This document shows positions 7,686-8,932 of a stretch of DNA of 8,932 nt, in pieces. A model generated the notes under the pieces. That model saw only the letters and a list, made by a program, of their open reading frames with translations. It did not search any database and was not told the origin of the DNA. Each line of letters starts with the position of its first letter. Positions within the stretch are counted from its first letter, which is position 1. The position numbers and the translations under genes were made by a program. Source of the stretch: Actinomycetes bacterium (GTDB lineage Bacteria > Actinomycetota > Acidimicrobiia > Acidimicrobiales > Palsa-688); assembly GCA_021827225.1 (NCBI GenBank), contig JAKAXG010000135.1, forward strand, positions 1 to 8,932, given 5' to 3'.

Positions 7686-7791
7686 CGACCGGTATCGTGC
7701 GCTCCCGAGGTACGGGGTCGCCTGGCGGAGGGTACTGCGTGGGGCGGCCCCGGCGGGAAACGATCCTGTGGCCGGTGCCGGCCCACTCGCA

Positions 7792-7798
7792 GAGGGAG
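7792..7798 (+). promoter_or_regulatory. ribosome binding site of the plus-strand synthetase
   Basis: GAGGGAG lies six bases before the ATG at 7805 and decides that start. Confidence 0.75.
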
Positions 7799-7804
7799 TC
7801 GCAG

Positions 7805-8932
7805 ATGAGCACGTTCACCGGTTGGCTTCGTGACCTGGCGGCGACACGGGGCGACAGCGAGGCCATCGTGGAGCCGGGCGGCGGGTCCCTGTCGTTCTCG
7901 ATCCTGGACCGCCGGGTGGCGGCCCTCGCCGGCTGGATGTCGGATACGGGTGTCGGACCCGGCGACCGGGTGGCGTCGCTCCTACCCAACGGGGCCCTGC
8001 CGGTCGAGGTCCTGCTGGCCGCCGCCCGACTCGGGGCGGTGACGATCGGCGTCAACACCCGCTACCGGTCGGCGGATCTGCGTCACCTGCTGGAGCGGGC
8101 CCGACCCCGTCTGCTGCTCGCCGTCCGCCAGTTCCTGGGCGTCGACTTCCAGACGGTAGTGGCGTCGGCGGTGGCGGACCTGGCCGTGCCTCCCCAGGTG
8201 GTGTGGTCCGAGGAGCTGGCATCGGCCGCCGGCCACGAACCGATCGATGACGAGCGTGCCACGCCCTCGGACATGGCCGTAGCTTTCACCACCTCGGGGA
8301 CGACCGGGCGGCCCAAGCTGGCGGCGCACGACCATGCCTCCACGCTGCGGCATCTGCAGGCTGTGGCCCGGTCCATGGATGTCGGCCCCGACGCCACCGG
8401 CCTGGTCATCCTTCCCTTCTGCGGCACCTTCGGCTTCGTGTCGCTGATGTCGGTGCTCGCAGGCGGCGGCCGGGTGATCGTGCCGGAGCGATTCGATGCG
8501 GCGACCGCCGCCGGTCTCGTCGAGCGCTACGGCGTCACCCACCTGAACGGTTCCGATGACATGCTGCTGGCGATCCTCGACCAGGGATGCACGGTCCGTA
8601 CCTGGCGCCACGGCGTGCATGCTGAGTTCACCGGCAAAGGAGAAGAGGTGGTCGCCCGAGCCGACGCCGTGGGCATCCGACTCACCGGCGTCTACGGCTC
8701 CTCCGAGACGTTCGCCCTGCTGGCCCGCCGCTCGCCTGCTGCGGATCGCGCCGAGCGAGCTGGCAACGGCGGGTTTCCAGTCGACCGGTCGACCGAGGTC
8801 CGCGTCGTCGACACGGTGACGGGCACTCCCAACCCGGGGGGCGCGGCCGGTGAACTGCAGCTGCGGGGTCCGAGCGTCCTCGGCGGGTACCTCGTCGAGG
8901 ACGGACTCGCCCCGCCGCCACTGACGCAGGAC
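7805..8932 (+). CDS. second acyl-CoA synthetase / AMP-binding enzyme (partial, cut by right edge)
   Basis: Another ATP-dependent acid-CoA ligase of the ANL superfamily, read continuously for 376 codons to the window end without a stop. Seen: an N-terminal domain with PGDRVASLLPNG (52-63) and LGAVTIGVNTRYR (76-88), the phosphate loop TTSGTTGRPK (162-171), TWRHGVHAEFTG (266-277), YGSSE (297-301, the YGxxE motif), and LQLRGPSVLGGY (351-362), which normally precedes the TGD motif. The C-terminal lid domain with the catalytic lysine is missing only because of the edge. It differs clearly from the minus-strand synthetase (TTSGTTGRPK against YTGGTTGLPK, and different spacing), so it is not a recent duplicate. 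It is divergent from the catabolic operon and may act on another intermediate of the same pathway; that is inference. Confidence 0.93.
   Translation, partial: MSTFTGWLRDLAATRGDSEAIVEPGGGSLSFSILDRRVAALAGWMSDTGVGPGDRVASLLPNGALPVEVLLAAARLGAVTIGVNTRYRSADLRHLLERARPRLLLAVRQFLGVDFQTVVASAVADLAVPPQVVWSEELASAAGHEPIDDERATPSDMAVAFTTSGTTGRPKLAAHDHASTLRHLQAVARSMDVGPDATGLVILPFCGTFGFVSLMSVLAGGGRVIVPERFDAATAAGLVERYGVTHLNGSDDMLLAILDQGCTVRTWRHGVHAEFTGKGEEVVARADAVGIRLTGVYGSSETFALLARRSPAADRAERAGNGGFPVDRSTEVRVVDTVTGTPNPGGAAGELQLRGPSVLGGYLVEDGLAPPPLTQD

Larger units (their letters stand above)
7516..7804. other. divergent control region between two acyl-CoA synthetase transcripts
   Basis: 289 bases separate the start of the minus-strand small ORF and the plus-strand synthetase. 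No gene is seen. The part from 7593 to 7690 is dense in GTGAC/GTCAC half-sites (near 7594, 7612, 7669, 7679) and in nested inverted repeats. Both transcripts must start here, so this is the natural place for one regulator to control both. Confidence 0.6.

Noticed and set aside
7982..8620. Minus-strand open frame of 212 codons at the right end
   Set aside because: It is antisense to the plus-strand acyl-CoA synthetase, which carries the expected motifs in order.
8780..8793. Perfect 14-bp palindrome GTCGACCGGTCGAC, similar to the one at 2998-3009
   Set aside because: It lies inside well-conserved coding sequence of the second synthetase (PVDRST), where Val-Asp-Arg-Ser codons produce it. Chance is the likely explanation.

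Overview
The window comes from a high-GC bacterium, most likely an actinobacterium (Actinomycetota). This rests on strongly GC-biased third codon positions, a GTG start on a clear ribosome binding site, an EthA-like Baeyer-Villiger monooxygenase and paired acyl-CoA synthetases. A placement such as Acidimicrobiia would be a guess. There are no RNA genes, transposases or CRISPR arrays.

Left third (1-2850, minus strand): a large membrane glycosyltransferase of family GT2, followed by a C-terminal EAL-type domain that runs off the left edge. The reading frame is broken near 937/938, where one base appears to be missing. The glycosyltransferase frame stops at 895, and the rest of the membrane region plus the EAL domain continue in the neighbouring frame. 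The EAL domain keeps its EAL and VEVTE motifs but has lost the conserved Asn and the Asp-Asp pair. It therefore looks like a degenerate, probably non-catalytic regulatory domain on an exopolysaccharide synthase.

Middle (2851-3193): about 340 bases without a gene. The minus-strand transcript here would be C-rich and G-poor, with a 65-base stretch lacking U. The region also holds three copies of a 9-mer and two perfect 12-bp palindromes. It probably combines the end of the upstream operon with the promoter and leader of the glycosyltransferase.

Right-centre (3194-7515, minus strand): a probable operon read right to left. It starts with a 63-codon acidic ORF whose stop overlaps the next start (GTGA), then an acyl-CoA synthetase, an 85-residue coiled-coil protein, an AhpD-like CxxC protein and an EthA-like Baeyer-Villiger monooxygenase. 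A plausible joint role is oxidation of a ketone to an ester or lactone and CoA activation of acids, with the AhpD-like protein handling peroxide. The substrate cannot be read from the sequence, and no esterase is present.

Right end (7516-8932): a divergent control region with an operator-like inverted repeat, then a second acyl-CoA synthetase on the plus strand, cut by the window edge. Two CoA ligases facing away from one control region suggest shared regulation.
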